Of a stretch of DNA of 64,000 bases, positions 53,327-62,794 are shown piece after piece (the stretch's first letter is position 1; every line of letters begins with the position of its first letter). The stretch comes from Cladorrhinum sp. PSN259 (lineage: Eukaryota > Ascomycota > Sordariomycetes > Sordariales > Podosporaceae): NCBI GenBank assembly GCA_033725935.1, contig MU867116.1, positions 1 to 64,000 on the forward strand, given 5' to 3'. The notes below the pieces were generated by a model. That model saw nothing but the letters and a program-made list of their open reading frames with translations, did not search any database and was not told where the DNA came from. The translations under genes and the position numbers were made by a program.

Positions 53327-55468
53327 CTACGATTTGGCCGGCGCAACCCCAAACTTCTCCCCCAGAGCGACCCACGCACCGACGTATGACAGGGTGCGGA
53401 ACGCTCTGCCGTCGGCCTGGTCGCCGAATCCAGCCTCCAGGGCCTTTTCTACCACAGCCCATTCGACAAAGCCCAGCTTCTCCACAGCTTCCTTGGTCAG
53501 AAGATTCTGGAACATTCGGTGCAGGGGTCCCCCTTTTGGCCATTTGGTCGGCGCCAAAAAGGGATGCTTTCTCCGGCGATAGAGTTCGTCCGTGATGAAG
53601 GGCTTCACTGCCTCCCGCAAGATCCACTTTTCTGTCAGGTTCCGCAAGCCAGAGCCCGCCGTTTTCCAAGTAGGCGTCTGCTGCTCTCCCAATCCGTTCT
53701 GCCCGCTCTCCTCCGGGGGAGTGTAGGCCAGCTTGACGCTTGGAGGGAGGCGATTGACGTACTCGGCCAGGTGGTGGTCGAGGAAGGGGGTGCGGGCCTC
53801 GACGCTGTGCGCCATCTCGGTGCGGTCACCCAGGCAGGACAGGAGAACGTTGGCAAGACTGCTCTTGTTCCACATGTACAGGGCTGTGTGCAGCGGGTGC
53901 CAGCGGCTGCGCATCTTGGCCCGGACAGAGGCCGAGTGGGATTCCATAATCACAGTGCGGCAGTCGAGATCTTGATACTCGGACTGAACCCACGGGGCAA
54001 ACAAGCCCAGGGTAGGGTGCCAAGCGAGAACCGACTCGGGCATGCCACGAGCGTTGGAGTCAGCAAGAGAGGGGTGATATGGGCGTCCCTCGTCCATGTT
54101 GGCACCGACAAAGCGCCAGATTCCTCTCACCTCGGCGTCGATATTCTTTCTCATCGTTTCACGCAGCTCGTTGTTTGAGGCAAGGGGCGTGTCTGGCAAG
54201 GCCAGGTCTGGTTCACAGAGGAACTCGGTTGGGAAGTAGGGATATCCAGCGAAATGCTCGTCTGCTCCCTCGCCGGTGAGAACAACCTTGACCCCGTGGT
54301 CGCGGGGCAGCGTGGACAGGGAAAACTTAGCCACGGTGTTGAGGTCAAAATGGTGGTGCTCGCAGTGCCAGACCGTGTCGGAGAAGTCCTTGGCCAGGCG
54401 TGCCTCATCGACGTCCACCTTGATAGTCTTGACGCCGAGCCATGTTGCTGTTCGGTCGGCAATGCTCGACTCATCGTAGCCAGATTCCTCCGGAAAGCGC
54501 ACGCTGAAGCAGGTGACAGGGACTTCGGGCGCCCGATCACCAATCTTGACGTTCTCGGTTTTGGCGAGGTGGGTGACGATACCGGCGACGGCCGAGGAGT
54601 CAATGCCTCCTGAGAGGTAAATACCAACCGGCACGTCGGCGCGGAGTCTCAGTCGGATGGCGTCGACAAGTCTCTCGCGGACGCCTTCAACCATCTCCTC
54701 GACCGACCGCGTCTCGACCTTGATTTTGTCTTCGTACTCTGCGTCCCAGTACTCGTGATCCTGGACACCCTTCTCCTCGGTGACCTCCAGGTAGTGTCCG
54801 GGAAGCACCTTGTTGACTCGCTTGAAGAGCGTCCTCTCATCCAACATCCACCCGGCGCTAACGATGGCCTCAACATCCCACTCGGGCTTCCATCCGAGCG
54901 GCAGGAAGGCCTTTGTTTCGGATGCAACGAGCAGCCGACCATCTGCCACGGTCCACACCAACGGCTTGATGCCGAAACGGTCGCGGGCAGCAATAACTTT
55001 CTTTTGCCCCTCGCGGCTGTCGTACAGCACAAAGGCGAACTCTCCGCGCAGGTGCTTGAAGAGGCCGGGGGCGCCGTGGATCTTGTACAGGGACACTACC
55101 AGTTCGCTGTCGCTCTCTCCGCGAAACTGGTAGCCGTGCTGCTCTCTGCATTCCTTCCAGAGCCGATCTTGGTCGTAGATTTCGCCGTTTACCACGGCGT
55201 GGATTTGGCCGTCATCGCTGACGAGCGGCTGGGAGCCACTTGGGGACAGGTCGTTGATGGAAAGTCTGCAATGCCCAAGAGCGATGCTGGTGTCCTTGCT
55301 AATCCAGGTGCCGGACTCGTCGGGGCCGCGGTGGTACAGGGCATCTACCGATGCTTGGAGTTTGGTTTGTATCTCTTTGTCCGAAGATGTGCCGTTGACT
55401 TGATCATGTCCAGGCTGCTGGGCAAGCTTGCCGCCTGCAAGTGCAATGCTTGCTGTAATTCCGCACAT
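53327..55468 (-). CDS. AsnB-type glutamine-dependent amidotransferase (asparagine synthetase family), 713 aa
   Basis: One exon. Cys2 (MCGITA) is the class-II glutaminase nucleophile, followed by RGPD, VVNGEIYD and SDSELVV of that domain. The synthetase half has the PP-loop LSGGIDSSAVAG, LTGEGADEHFAGYPYF and EARTPFLDHHLAEYVNRLP. The conserved block DEIFGGY of true asparagine synthetases reads DEHFAGY. Length (713) exceeds Asn1/Asn2-type enzymes (about 570) and matches the amidotransferases seen in specialised metabolism. The reaction is ATP-dependent transfer of glutamine ammonia to an activated carboxylate; in beta-lactam synthetase relatives the same fold closes an amide ring. Which applies here is unknown. 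Only 239 bp separate it from the divergent P450. Cytosolic. Confidence 0.92.
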   Translation of the reverse strand: MCGITASIALAGGKLAQQPGHDQVNGTSSDKEIQTKLQASVDALYHRGPDESGTWISKDTSIALGHCRLSINDLSPSGSQPLVSDDGQIHAVVNGEIYDQDRLWKECREQHGYQFRGESDSELVVSLYKIHGAPGLFKHLRGEFAFVLYDSREGQKKVIAARDRFGIKPLVWTVADGRLLVASETKAFLPLGWKPEWDVEAIVSAGWMLDERTLFKRVNKVLPGHYLEVTEEKGVQDHEYWDAEYEDKIKVETRSVEEMVEGVRERLVDAIRLRLRADVPVGIYLSGGIDSSAVAGIVTHLAKTENVKIGDRAPEVPVTCFSVRFPEESGYDESSIADRTATWLGVKTIKVDVDEARLAKDFSDTVWHCEHHHFDLNTVAKFSLSTLPRDHGVKVVLTGEGADEHFAGYPYFPTEFLCEPDLALPDTPLASNNELRETMRKNIDAEVRGIWRFVGANMDEGRPYHPSLADSNARGMPESVLAWHPTLGLFAPWVQSEYQDLDCRTVIMESHSASVRAKMRSRWHPLHTALYMWNKSSLANVLLSCLGDRTEMAHSVEARTPFLDHHLAEYVNRLPPSVKLAYTPPEESGQNGLGEQQTPTWKTAGSGLRNLTEKWILREAVKPFITDELYRRRKHPFLAPTKWPKGGPLHRMFQNLLTKEAVEKLGFVEWAVVEKALEAGFGDQADGRAFRTLSYVGAWVALGEKFGVAPAKS

Positions 55469-55707
55469 TTTGAGTATGTTCTGTAAAGAAAGAAATTAAG
55501 GAATCGTGGACAGATGGCTGAAGAAGCGATTCCGAATCCAATTCATATCTCCGCCTCCATCAGCAATGGGTATGTGTGCACATCCGGTTCGGACCGGAGC
55601 CGTATTTGGCAATTCCACAACATGACCATCAAAGGCTTTATCAATCATTCTTCAAAACATTGTGAGGCATAGTATCTCACTGCATCTGCAGATCATTACT
55701 TTCTCTA
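55469..55707. promoter_or_regulatory. Bidirectional promoter, AsnB-like / P450 (239 bp)
   Basis: Both genes start at the edges of this short interval, so they share one promoter region and are likely co-regulated. I see no convincing palindromic CGG half-site pair. Confidence 0.5.
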
Positions 55708-57411
55708 ATGAAACAAAAAATGCAACAGAAATTCTATCTCGGCGCCGCTTCTGACGCGCACTCGCGATGCCACACCATCGACATATCGGCAGTTGAAACA
55801 CTGCAGCAGCTCAAATCAACCCTCGCAAACATCTTTTCCTTTGTCGATCCAGAGTCAATCCACTTCTTCACTCCCCAAACCGGCACCCTTCCATCTCTCG
55901 AAGCCATCAAGTCCTTGGACTCTGGCACTCCCATAGAACTCCGCGCCTCGCAAGATGGCGACCCCATCCGCATCCCGCCGGGACCAAAGGAACTCCCCGC
56001 CGTGGGCAACCACTACGAGCTGTATCCAGACCCCCTGGGAAATTTTGACCGCCTCTTTGCGCGCTACGGGCCCGTGATCAAGACGGTCAATATGGGCACA
56101 ACCACCTACCACACCAACGACCCTGCCATCTCCCGCCACCTCCTGCGCGAGGGCGAGTTCTTCACCAAGACCACCTCGGACCCGCAGCACCCGCTGTACT
56201 ACCTCAGCGATGACACCGGCCTGTTTATCTGCGACTCCTCCTCCCCCCACTTCGCCGTCAGCCACAAGTTCGTCCCGCCCGCGCTGTCCCCGCGCGCAAT
56301 GGCGCACCACGCGCCCATGATCCGCTCAGCGGCGCGGGACATCTTTCCCGTGCTCGACGAGCTCCAGCAAAAGGACCTGGCGTTTAATGTCTACCAGTAC
56401 ATGTTCAAAATGGGAGGCCAAGTCATCTGGCGCGTTGTCGTGGGGCAGGACCTGCAGCACTTCAAGGCCATCAACACGCCCCCGGCCCTCCCCATCCGGC
56501 TGTACGGGCAGTTTTTGTCATTGATGAAGAAGATGTCGCTCCGTCCGCGGTGGTACGGCAAGCTTCCCTTTGGGGAACCGGCGCGTCTAGCGGCCGTGAA
56601 AGAGCAGCTCCTAGGAGAAATCGACAGGGCGCTGAACGAGTGCGTCACGCCGGGCGGGGAGCCGCTTCCCTTGTCTGACCCCACTGCGTCGCTCAGGGCG
56701 AGCTGCGTGGCTGATTACCTCTGTCGAGCGAGGGATGAAAAGGGGGAGGGGCTGCCCAGGGATGTACTGCTGGGCAATACGGTGGCGCTTATGGGCGCGG
56801 GGTTCACGACGAGCGCGTCGCTGCTCTCGTGGGCGCTCTACGCGCTGGTCAAGTACCCGGGTAGCCAGGAGCGTTTGTTGCAGGAGCTGGTTGACCACGG
56901 CGCGGACGGGGAGAAGGAGTGGACGTACGACGAGCTGCACGCGATGAAGTTTCTGGATTGTTTTGTCAAGGAGACGCAGAGGATGCACAGTCCCAGCTTC
57001 CAGACGGCACGGAGCGCAAAGAAGGATGTTGTTCTTCCCGGGGGGTACCTCATTCCGGGAGGGTCGGTGATGATTACTTGTTTCCCCAGCCTGTTCAAGA
57101 ACCCGGCTCACTGGGATAATCCGCAGAGGTTTGATCCGGACAGGTGGGCCGTCGAGGGGTTTGCAGCGCAGGCGGCTCGCACGGGGCTCTACACACCGTT
57201 TGCTGCGGGCAAGAGAGGGTGTGTTGGGTTTAACTTGGCGTTGGCCGAGGTGAAGATGGTTCTGGCAGAGTTGATATACAGGTACAAGTTTGAGGATGCT
57301 TCGCCCGAGGCGGTTGTTTACGATCCCGAGTTTTTGGTAACGAGGCCGCTTAACTTTTACGCGAGTGCTACGAGGAGAACAGAGTGGCCTGGGAAGAGCA
57401 GTGAGGTGTAA
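55708..57411 (+). CDS. Cytochrome P450 with N-terminal ubiquitin-like extension, 567 aa
   Basis: One exon. The heme-binding loop PFAAGKRGCVGF has the ligand near Cys505. The I-helix carries GAGFTTSASLLSW (A/GGxxT), the K-helix KETQRMHS gives ExxR, and NPQRFDPDRW is the PERF-type block. There is no N-terminal membrane anchor. Instead residues 7 to about 80 form an alternating pattern (strand FYLGAA, strand CHTIDIS, helix VETLQQLKSTLANIF, strand SIHFFTP, strand PIELRAS) like a ubiquitin-like beta-grasp fold. The proline-rich hinge IRIPPGPKELPAVGNHYEL then opens the P450 domain. The family number cannot be assigned by eye. Partner electron donors are unknown, though a cytochrome-b5-like gene follows 550 bp downstream on the same strand. 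Redox chemistry on a small molecule is the default role. Confidence 0.93.
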   Translation: MKQKMQQKFYLGAASDAHSRCHTIDISAVETLQQLKSTLANIFSFVDPESIHFFTPQTGTLPSLEAIKSLDSGTPIELRASQDGDPIRIPPGPKELPAVGNHYELYPDPLGNFDRLFARYGPVIKTVNMGTTTYHTNDPAISRHLLREGEFFTKTTSDPQHPLYYLSDDTGLFICDSSSPHFAVSHKFVPPALSPRAMAHHAPMIRSAARDIFPVLDELQQKDLAFNVYQYMFKMGGQVIWRVVVGQDLQHFKAINTPPALPIRLYGQFLSLMKKMSLRPRWYGKLPFGEPARLAAVKEQLLGEIDRALNECVTPGGEPLPLSDPTASLRASCVADYLCRARDEKGEGLPRDVLLGNTVALMGAGFTTSASLLSWALYALVKYPGSQERLLQELVDHGADGEKEWTYDELHAMKFLDCFVKETQRMHSPSFQTARSAKKDVVLPGGYLIPGGSVMITCFPSLFKNPAHWDNPQRFDPDRWAVEGFAAQAARTGLYTPFAAGKRGCVGFNLALAEVKMVLAELIYRYKFEDASPEAVVYDPEFLVTRPLNFYASATRRTEWPGKSSEV

Positions 57412-57964
57412 CCTTATTCTCTTCTTTCTTCTTTCGTTTTATCTCTTTGTAGTTTATATTGGTTAGATCACATATTTGCAATGCTCAGAATGCCCTCAGT
57501 TTGATGGTCACAACACTAAATATTTTTGATTTTACAAATGCTACTGTTTCCACTGTATCGTATTCACTCATAAAAAATCTCTAAACCAGTATCAAAGTTA
57601 AAACTTTGATTGAGGCCGACCACTTGGTTGTGATTGAGCAATGCCCCTGTGGTCCTTTCCTCGTCTCCTACCCAGACCGCCCCTCCAAATTACGTTGATC
57701 TTGGCGTACCCGCCTGTGTCAGTCCAGTCGTTTATTTCCTTTTCTGGCACACCCCGTTCTCGGAGGTGGTTCCATGTGCAACATGCCCGACCGTACTTGA
57801 TTACATCCGAACAAACACAAAACTACTTCTGTCTGTATTCACAGAATGTTGAGAGTTACTTACCCTCGTATCAAAATTTGAATTCATAACCACAGAAAAA
57901 ACAGACCCATACCAAACACACACAAAATAAAATTTTTTATATCTCTCAGCATTCATCATTGATC
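57412..57964. other. Intergenic region, P450 to cytochrome-b5-like gene
   Basis: AT-rich, with the P450 3' end and the promoter of the next gene. Nothing else is supported. Confidence 0.4.
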
Positions 57965-58723
57965 ATGACCTCAATAACAACCACCGAACTATCCCGTCAC
58001 AAAACAACCCAAGACCTCTGGGTATCCGTCCACGGAAATGGTACGTTTCATCCAGTCCGCCAACATGACTTTAAATGTTTCATAGAATCTTTTTTTTTTT
58101 TATAACCTCAACTTTATCATCTCTTCATTCATCAACTAACTGTGAAACCAGTCTACGACTTGACCCCCTTCGCAGCCGACCATCCAGGCGGCATCGACAT
58201 CCTAGTCGAATGCGCCGGCACAGATGCGAGCGAAGCCTTTGATTACGCCGGCCACGGGGACGACGCCACAAAGACGATGCAAAAGTTCTGTGTGGGCGGT
58301 CTTGAGGGGTATCAGGGCAAGAGTACCGTAAAGTCCAATGACTCAAAAAACGGCGCGGTGAATATAGGTGCCACCAAACTTGCAGCTGGAACAGAGTCCA
58401 TCACGGCTGCTTCATCTGGACTCAGATCGCAGGTTATTACTATGGCGACGTTGCTGGGTGCTGCTCTGTTGGTTGGAGTGTTTATCAGGAATTTACTACT
58501 GGTTCAACAAGTCGTCGGGGATGATGACGAGGGCAAGGTTTCTTCTTCTGACGTGTTTGGACGGCTCCTCGGATCGGTTGACTCCTTCGCGGCGGGGACA
58601 ATGGCCGCGTCCACCTTTGGATCGGTCGGGCTGGGGTGGGCTTACCGCAAGTTCAAGGAGACGCTGAAGCATGAGAAGGAGGTGTTTGCTTACCCGCCTG
58701 TTATTCCGAGGAGGAAGAGGTAG
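57965..58723 (+). CDS. Cytochrome-b5-like heme protein with membrane segment, 2 exons, 215 aa
   Basis: Exons are 57965-58040 and 58152-58723. The 111-nt intron contains a poly-T tract and has a GTACGT donor and CCAG acceptor. The cytochrome-b5 core has WVSVHGNVYDLTPFAADHPGG with heme ligand His36 and FDYAGHGDDA with ligand His60. A hydrophobic helix (about 119-143, VITMATLLGAALLVGVFIRNLLLV) follows a disordered linker and could anchor the protein, as in tail-anchored b5. The last 60 residues carry a second weak hydrophobic stretch (FGSVGLGWAYRKF) and a basic tail. It may donate electrons to the neighbouring P450. Exon 1 encodes only the first 25 residues, but SVHGN|VYDL across the junction fits the family well. 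Confidence 0.9.
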
Positions 58724-59943
58724 TGCATGCGAAAGTATGTGGCGGAAGGGGTGGGGAAAGGGATGTGTGAGCGGAAGGAAGATGGAATTGTGGGTGAAAG
58801 ATATGGGATGATGTGATGGTTCATTTAGATTGGAATGATGATGCTTCTTGGTGTTGAATATGTTTACATTCTGATATTCGGACGGATGCACTGCGTGCTC
58901 ATAACGATTGTTTGAAGGCAGAGATGTTCTATGTTGTTTGCACTCGAACACATTTTCCAGGCTTTCTAGAATTTGCCAAGATTTTAATTTTCTTTTTTTC
59001 TGTGGTCCTTTATTACACGATACCCCTCATTGATATTCACCTTGAAACCGATAATGTAAAGAGCACATTTGGGAAAACCACCACTACCCGGCTCTGGCGA
59101 TTCGACCTTCCTCAATAGGCATTTGGAAGGCATGGCTTTAAAAAGAAGTGTGGGGTGAACGAGTCTGGAGATTCAATCATCTGATTTGTTGTAATCAGTA
59201 ATGCGACTTTATCAAGTGTTGTTGGCGTTTTGAAATGCATGGCTCCACATCGAAAGTAAACAAAAGTCACAGTCAGAAAAAGGGGGGGAGGTCTTCTTGG
59301 CATTCCAGGTAAACATGCTGATGACACCCCAAGAAAACCAAGCCTCTTGGCGTGCAACCGATCGGACGTCGACCGATCGTGGTTGGTTGGAAGGCGTCAA
59401 GGTACGACGGCAAGGTGTGGACCTGGACCGGTCCGGAGGAATTAACAGTCCGTTTCTCACATCATCAGAGTCCTTCATGTGGGTTCTGTCTGGCCGAATC
59501 GCTTGTTTACGAAAGGCAGCCTAAGCAATTTCGACGAATGTCGATCTTTTTCTTTTCTCATACGTTTACCGCCCCTTACATGCACTGCCCAGCAAAAGTC
59601 TGAGCTTGTGCGACACACCAACAAGCACAATTTGGTACGGGCCGTGCTGAAAGCGGCATAACGCCGAGCCCTACCCGCCGCAGCCCGGCGTTTTTGTGTT
59701 ACACACTCGGTGGCTCTAATCGCATTCTTCCGAGTTTGGTGATGATGAATTATTAAGCCATCAAAGTGCGGGGATGGGGAAAGCCTTTGTTTGCAACTCA
59801 TGTGAGATTTTTTTTCCAGTATTTGACCCGTGCTTACTCGTCGCTCTCCTGACTTCTTTTTCTTTTCCCATTCACTCTTCACACTCCCTGACTCACTCCA
59901 ATCAACCTCTCTAACCCCACCTACATCATCACACTCGGCCACA
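58724..59943. other. Intergenic region, 1.2 kb
   Basis: No gene is supported. The left ORF at 59112-59478 and the antisense ORF at 59475-59942 lack protein-like sequence. A CT-rich stretch from about 59848 to 59910 precedes the RidA-like ATG. Confidence 0.45.
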
Positions 59944-60453
59944 ATGTCTCACCTCTCATGCTTCAACTACAAGGGCTTCGGCGAGGCCAAGTGCAAGGAG
60001 CTTTGGTACAGCCAGGCAATCCGCGTCGGAGATAGGATCGAATGCGCCGGACAAGGTACGTTTATGAACACTCCGTCATGAAAAGGGGAAAAAAAGCTAA
60101 TACTCGGAACAGGCGGCTGGGACCCCGAGACCCAAGTAGTCAAGAAGGACATTTCGGATGAGATCGACCAGGCCTTCTCCAACGTCGACCTGGCGCTCAA
60201 GACTGCCGGCGGAAAGGGCTGGTGCCAGGTGTACAAGATCAACGTGTACACGACCGTCATGAACGAGGAGGCCATCGGCGCGCTAGTCCGCAACCTTCAG
60301 ACGTGGTTGCCCGATCACCAGCCTATCATGACTGCCGTGGGCGTCAACGCGCTCGGATTGGAGGGAATGCGCGTCGAGATTGAGGTTGCCGCGCATGATC
60401 CCGAGGGGGCTGCGAAGCTTGCTTCTGAGAAGGCCAAGGAGGTTGCGAAATAA
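59944..60453 (+). CDS. RidA/YjgF-like protein, 2 exons, 150 aa
   Basis: Exons are 59944-60055 and 60113-60453, separated by a 57-nt intron (GTACGT...GGAACAG). The family frame is clear: YSQAIRVGDRIECAGQGGWDPET, DISDEIDQAFSNVDLALKTAGG, VYKINVYTTVM. In enamine/imine deaminases of this family the motif P-x-R-(S/T)-x-V supplies the substrate-binding Arg; here the equivalent is QPIMTAV, with Met110 in the Arg position. The terminal VEIEV glutamate is kept. It therefore probably lacks classical 2-aminoacrylate deaminase activity and may bind another ligand or act in a pathway. Cytosolic; length (150) is normal to slightly long. It lies 3' of the P450/b5 pair and 5' of the AflR-like regulator. Confidence 0.92.
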
Positions 60454-62794
60454 GGGTAGCATGTACTGTACCTAAGTTAATCTTACTTGAACTAAAATTC
60501 ATTTTTATCTCTTGTTTTTGCGTTTTGTTTTTCTTTGGTGAATTTCATGTTATTTTTTCGTCGTCGTCGAAATTAAGCCCAGTCGGTTAACCAAAGCTAT
60601 CCTCCATTGGGCCTAGCACCTCAGCTACGTAAAAAAAACCGTAGATCAAATCCTTGATGAGATCACACCAAGTGTGCACTATTGTACGTAGGTAGGGTTC
60701 GGCCCGCACGACCGATTTGGGCTTAGATGGGAAGGGGGGGAACACAAAATGATTACCATAGTACAACATATTTTTCGCCGCAGCCTCTCCCTCAACTGTA
60801 AATCTCCCACGTGTGCATGTCAATAAGCAATTTTTCACCAACGAATCAAGGCAAAATCAAAGTCTTGAATTTGTGTGCTTATTTTGCCAAGACCTCCTAA
60901 TATTTTATCCGGCCGATTGACTTTAATGTTGTTTGTTTTTATCGAATCTCTTTTCGGATTTATGTATCCTTTGAATGGTTTAGTCTGGGTGCCATACCCG
61001 TAACAGAACCAATGACCTTTATTTAGGGGCTCGGGATCAAGTACGGGGTTGTAGTCGGAAAGATGAAGATGATGGATTTGGAGGATTAAGGAAGGAATGG
61101 GGCTTAAAAGAGTGTAAAGTAATTGGATAAATACGACCGAGGAGGATGCTGGCTTCGGATGGATTTGACCGAGCATGATTATTTGAGTGGAGAAGTCTTT
61201 GCTGATATGATGAGATAATATGGAAATCTTGGACAGGATGGGCTTCGTATTTCGCATCGCCACTGGAGCCGTCATACGACAGTAAAATCCCGGGATTGGT
61301 AACTCACAGTGTCATAATTGTGGTGAGGGTATGGCGCGCAGAATAAACCATAGACGGGTGTAGATCCTCACCGGTTTTGAGCGTGTGTGGGGTCTGTCTG
61401 TATATACACATACCTAGTCTAGTCTAGCAATTGCCCAGACCGGTAAACGCTGCCAAGACACCATAAGGTCAATTTGCGTTGTTTGCTTTTTTACCGGCCC
61501 TGCTTCCTCAGCCGTGGTGGGGTTCTGCGTCAATTGTAATCCTCTTGTGTCTGGATCGAACCACAGGAGGGTATATGTAACGCGTTGGATCTGTAGATGT
61601 CTCACACGGCACCGGCAAGAAAAGGAAAAAATCCGAATCATTGGTAGTCGTATTGGGTGCCAAGGATGACAACCCCGCGACACTGCATGCTACCGAGGTG
61701 AGCTCGAAAGCTTTTCGGCTCATGCTACCTCACACCCGGCCACTTGTATGTATGTAACTCGATGGCCGATGACTGGCCAAGGCCCCTGTGATTCCCAAGG
61801 CGTCTAGGATTGTCATATGTTGTTTAGATCCTTGACGACTACGGCGTGCCTCAGCTAGTGTGGTACAGTACAAGTGTCTCCCGCCTCCTTGGAACTTGGG
61901 CCTTACAGCCGAATGCTATGGGCCAAGCATTCCCGCCTCCTTGGCTCTCGTTGGCCCTTCCCTCCGAACCCAGTTGGATTACTCCGGTCTGAGGCTGCAA
62001 CAGCATGTCTAAATCCGCCGACCAGATCTTGGCTTTTTGTCGGTAACCACTCAACACATCTGGCTTTTTCAGATCGTTTCACTCACACCGCTAGTCAACC
62101 GCTTGTAAGAGTGGAAATACTGTAACTTTCATTCTTGGTATTAGAATACAGAGTATTAAGTGATTTACCGACTGTAGTATTCCCAAACGGGATAACCATA
62201 AACCAAAAAACCTGATAACTAGAAGTCAGTCTCTTTGTTCAACATGTTTTATTTGTTTACTTGGCATTAAATTAATGTACACAAAAACACAATTTTTAAA
62301 AAAAATTACATGTTATAAAGGACTTGGCTAAATAAAACATCCAGCAGCTCTCAAAGAGCTTCCTAATCATTGAAAGGTACAAAGTGTAAACTCGGAGAAA
62401 TCCAGTAATATACAATGTAATCTGACTGTCACAAGACCCGGCTATTGTGTAATAGTACACGACAGCAAAAGATCGAAAGACGCTGTATTATTTGACACTC
62501 GGATTACATGCAAGTGCGCAGCCGTTTCTTAGCCCAGGCAGTTGGATCCACCAATGCTGCCAGTGTGTGGTTCCATGTACTTTTACCTAGTTATTAAACT
62601 GCAGCTACATAGCCGAGCGCGCACCCAGGCTATAACAAGCTTAAAATGCTACCACTGTGTTCCCTGGCACGTGGGAACCCGAGAGCCAAAAACAGGTTCT
62701 GTCGCCCACTATCCGATTCCCATGTCAGTTGGCGATCATCAACCACTCTTCAGCTGTCGACTGCATCATACCGTTCCAATCAATACCACTCACC
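60454..62794. other. About 2.3 kb without a supported gene
   Basis: AT-rich in parts (62120-62480 especially). A short direct repeat CCCGCCTCCTTGG occurs near 61878 and 61930. A minus-strand 146-codon ORF (60835-61275) is not convincing. The right end must contain the promoter of the Zn2Cys6 gene. Confidence 0.5.

Noticed and set aside
59475..59942. 155-codon ORF antisense to the RidA promoter
   Set aside because: Low-complexity Lys/Arg/Ser content and position over a promoter.
60835..61275. Minus-strand 146-codon ORF
   Set aside because: AT-rich, no motif, no coding-type composition, and no plausible neighbour relation.
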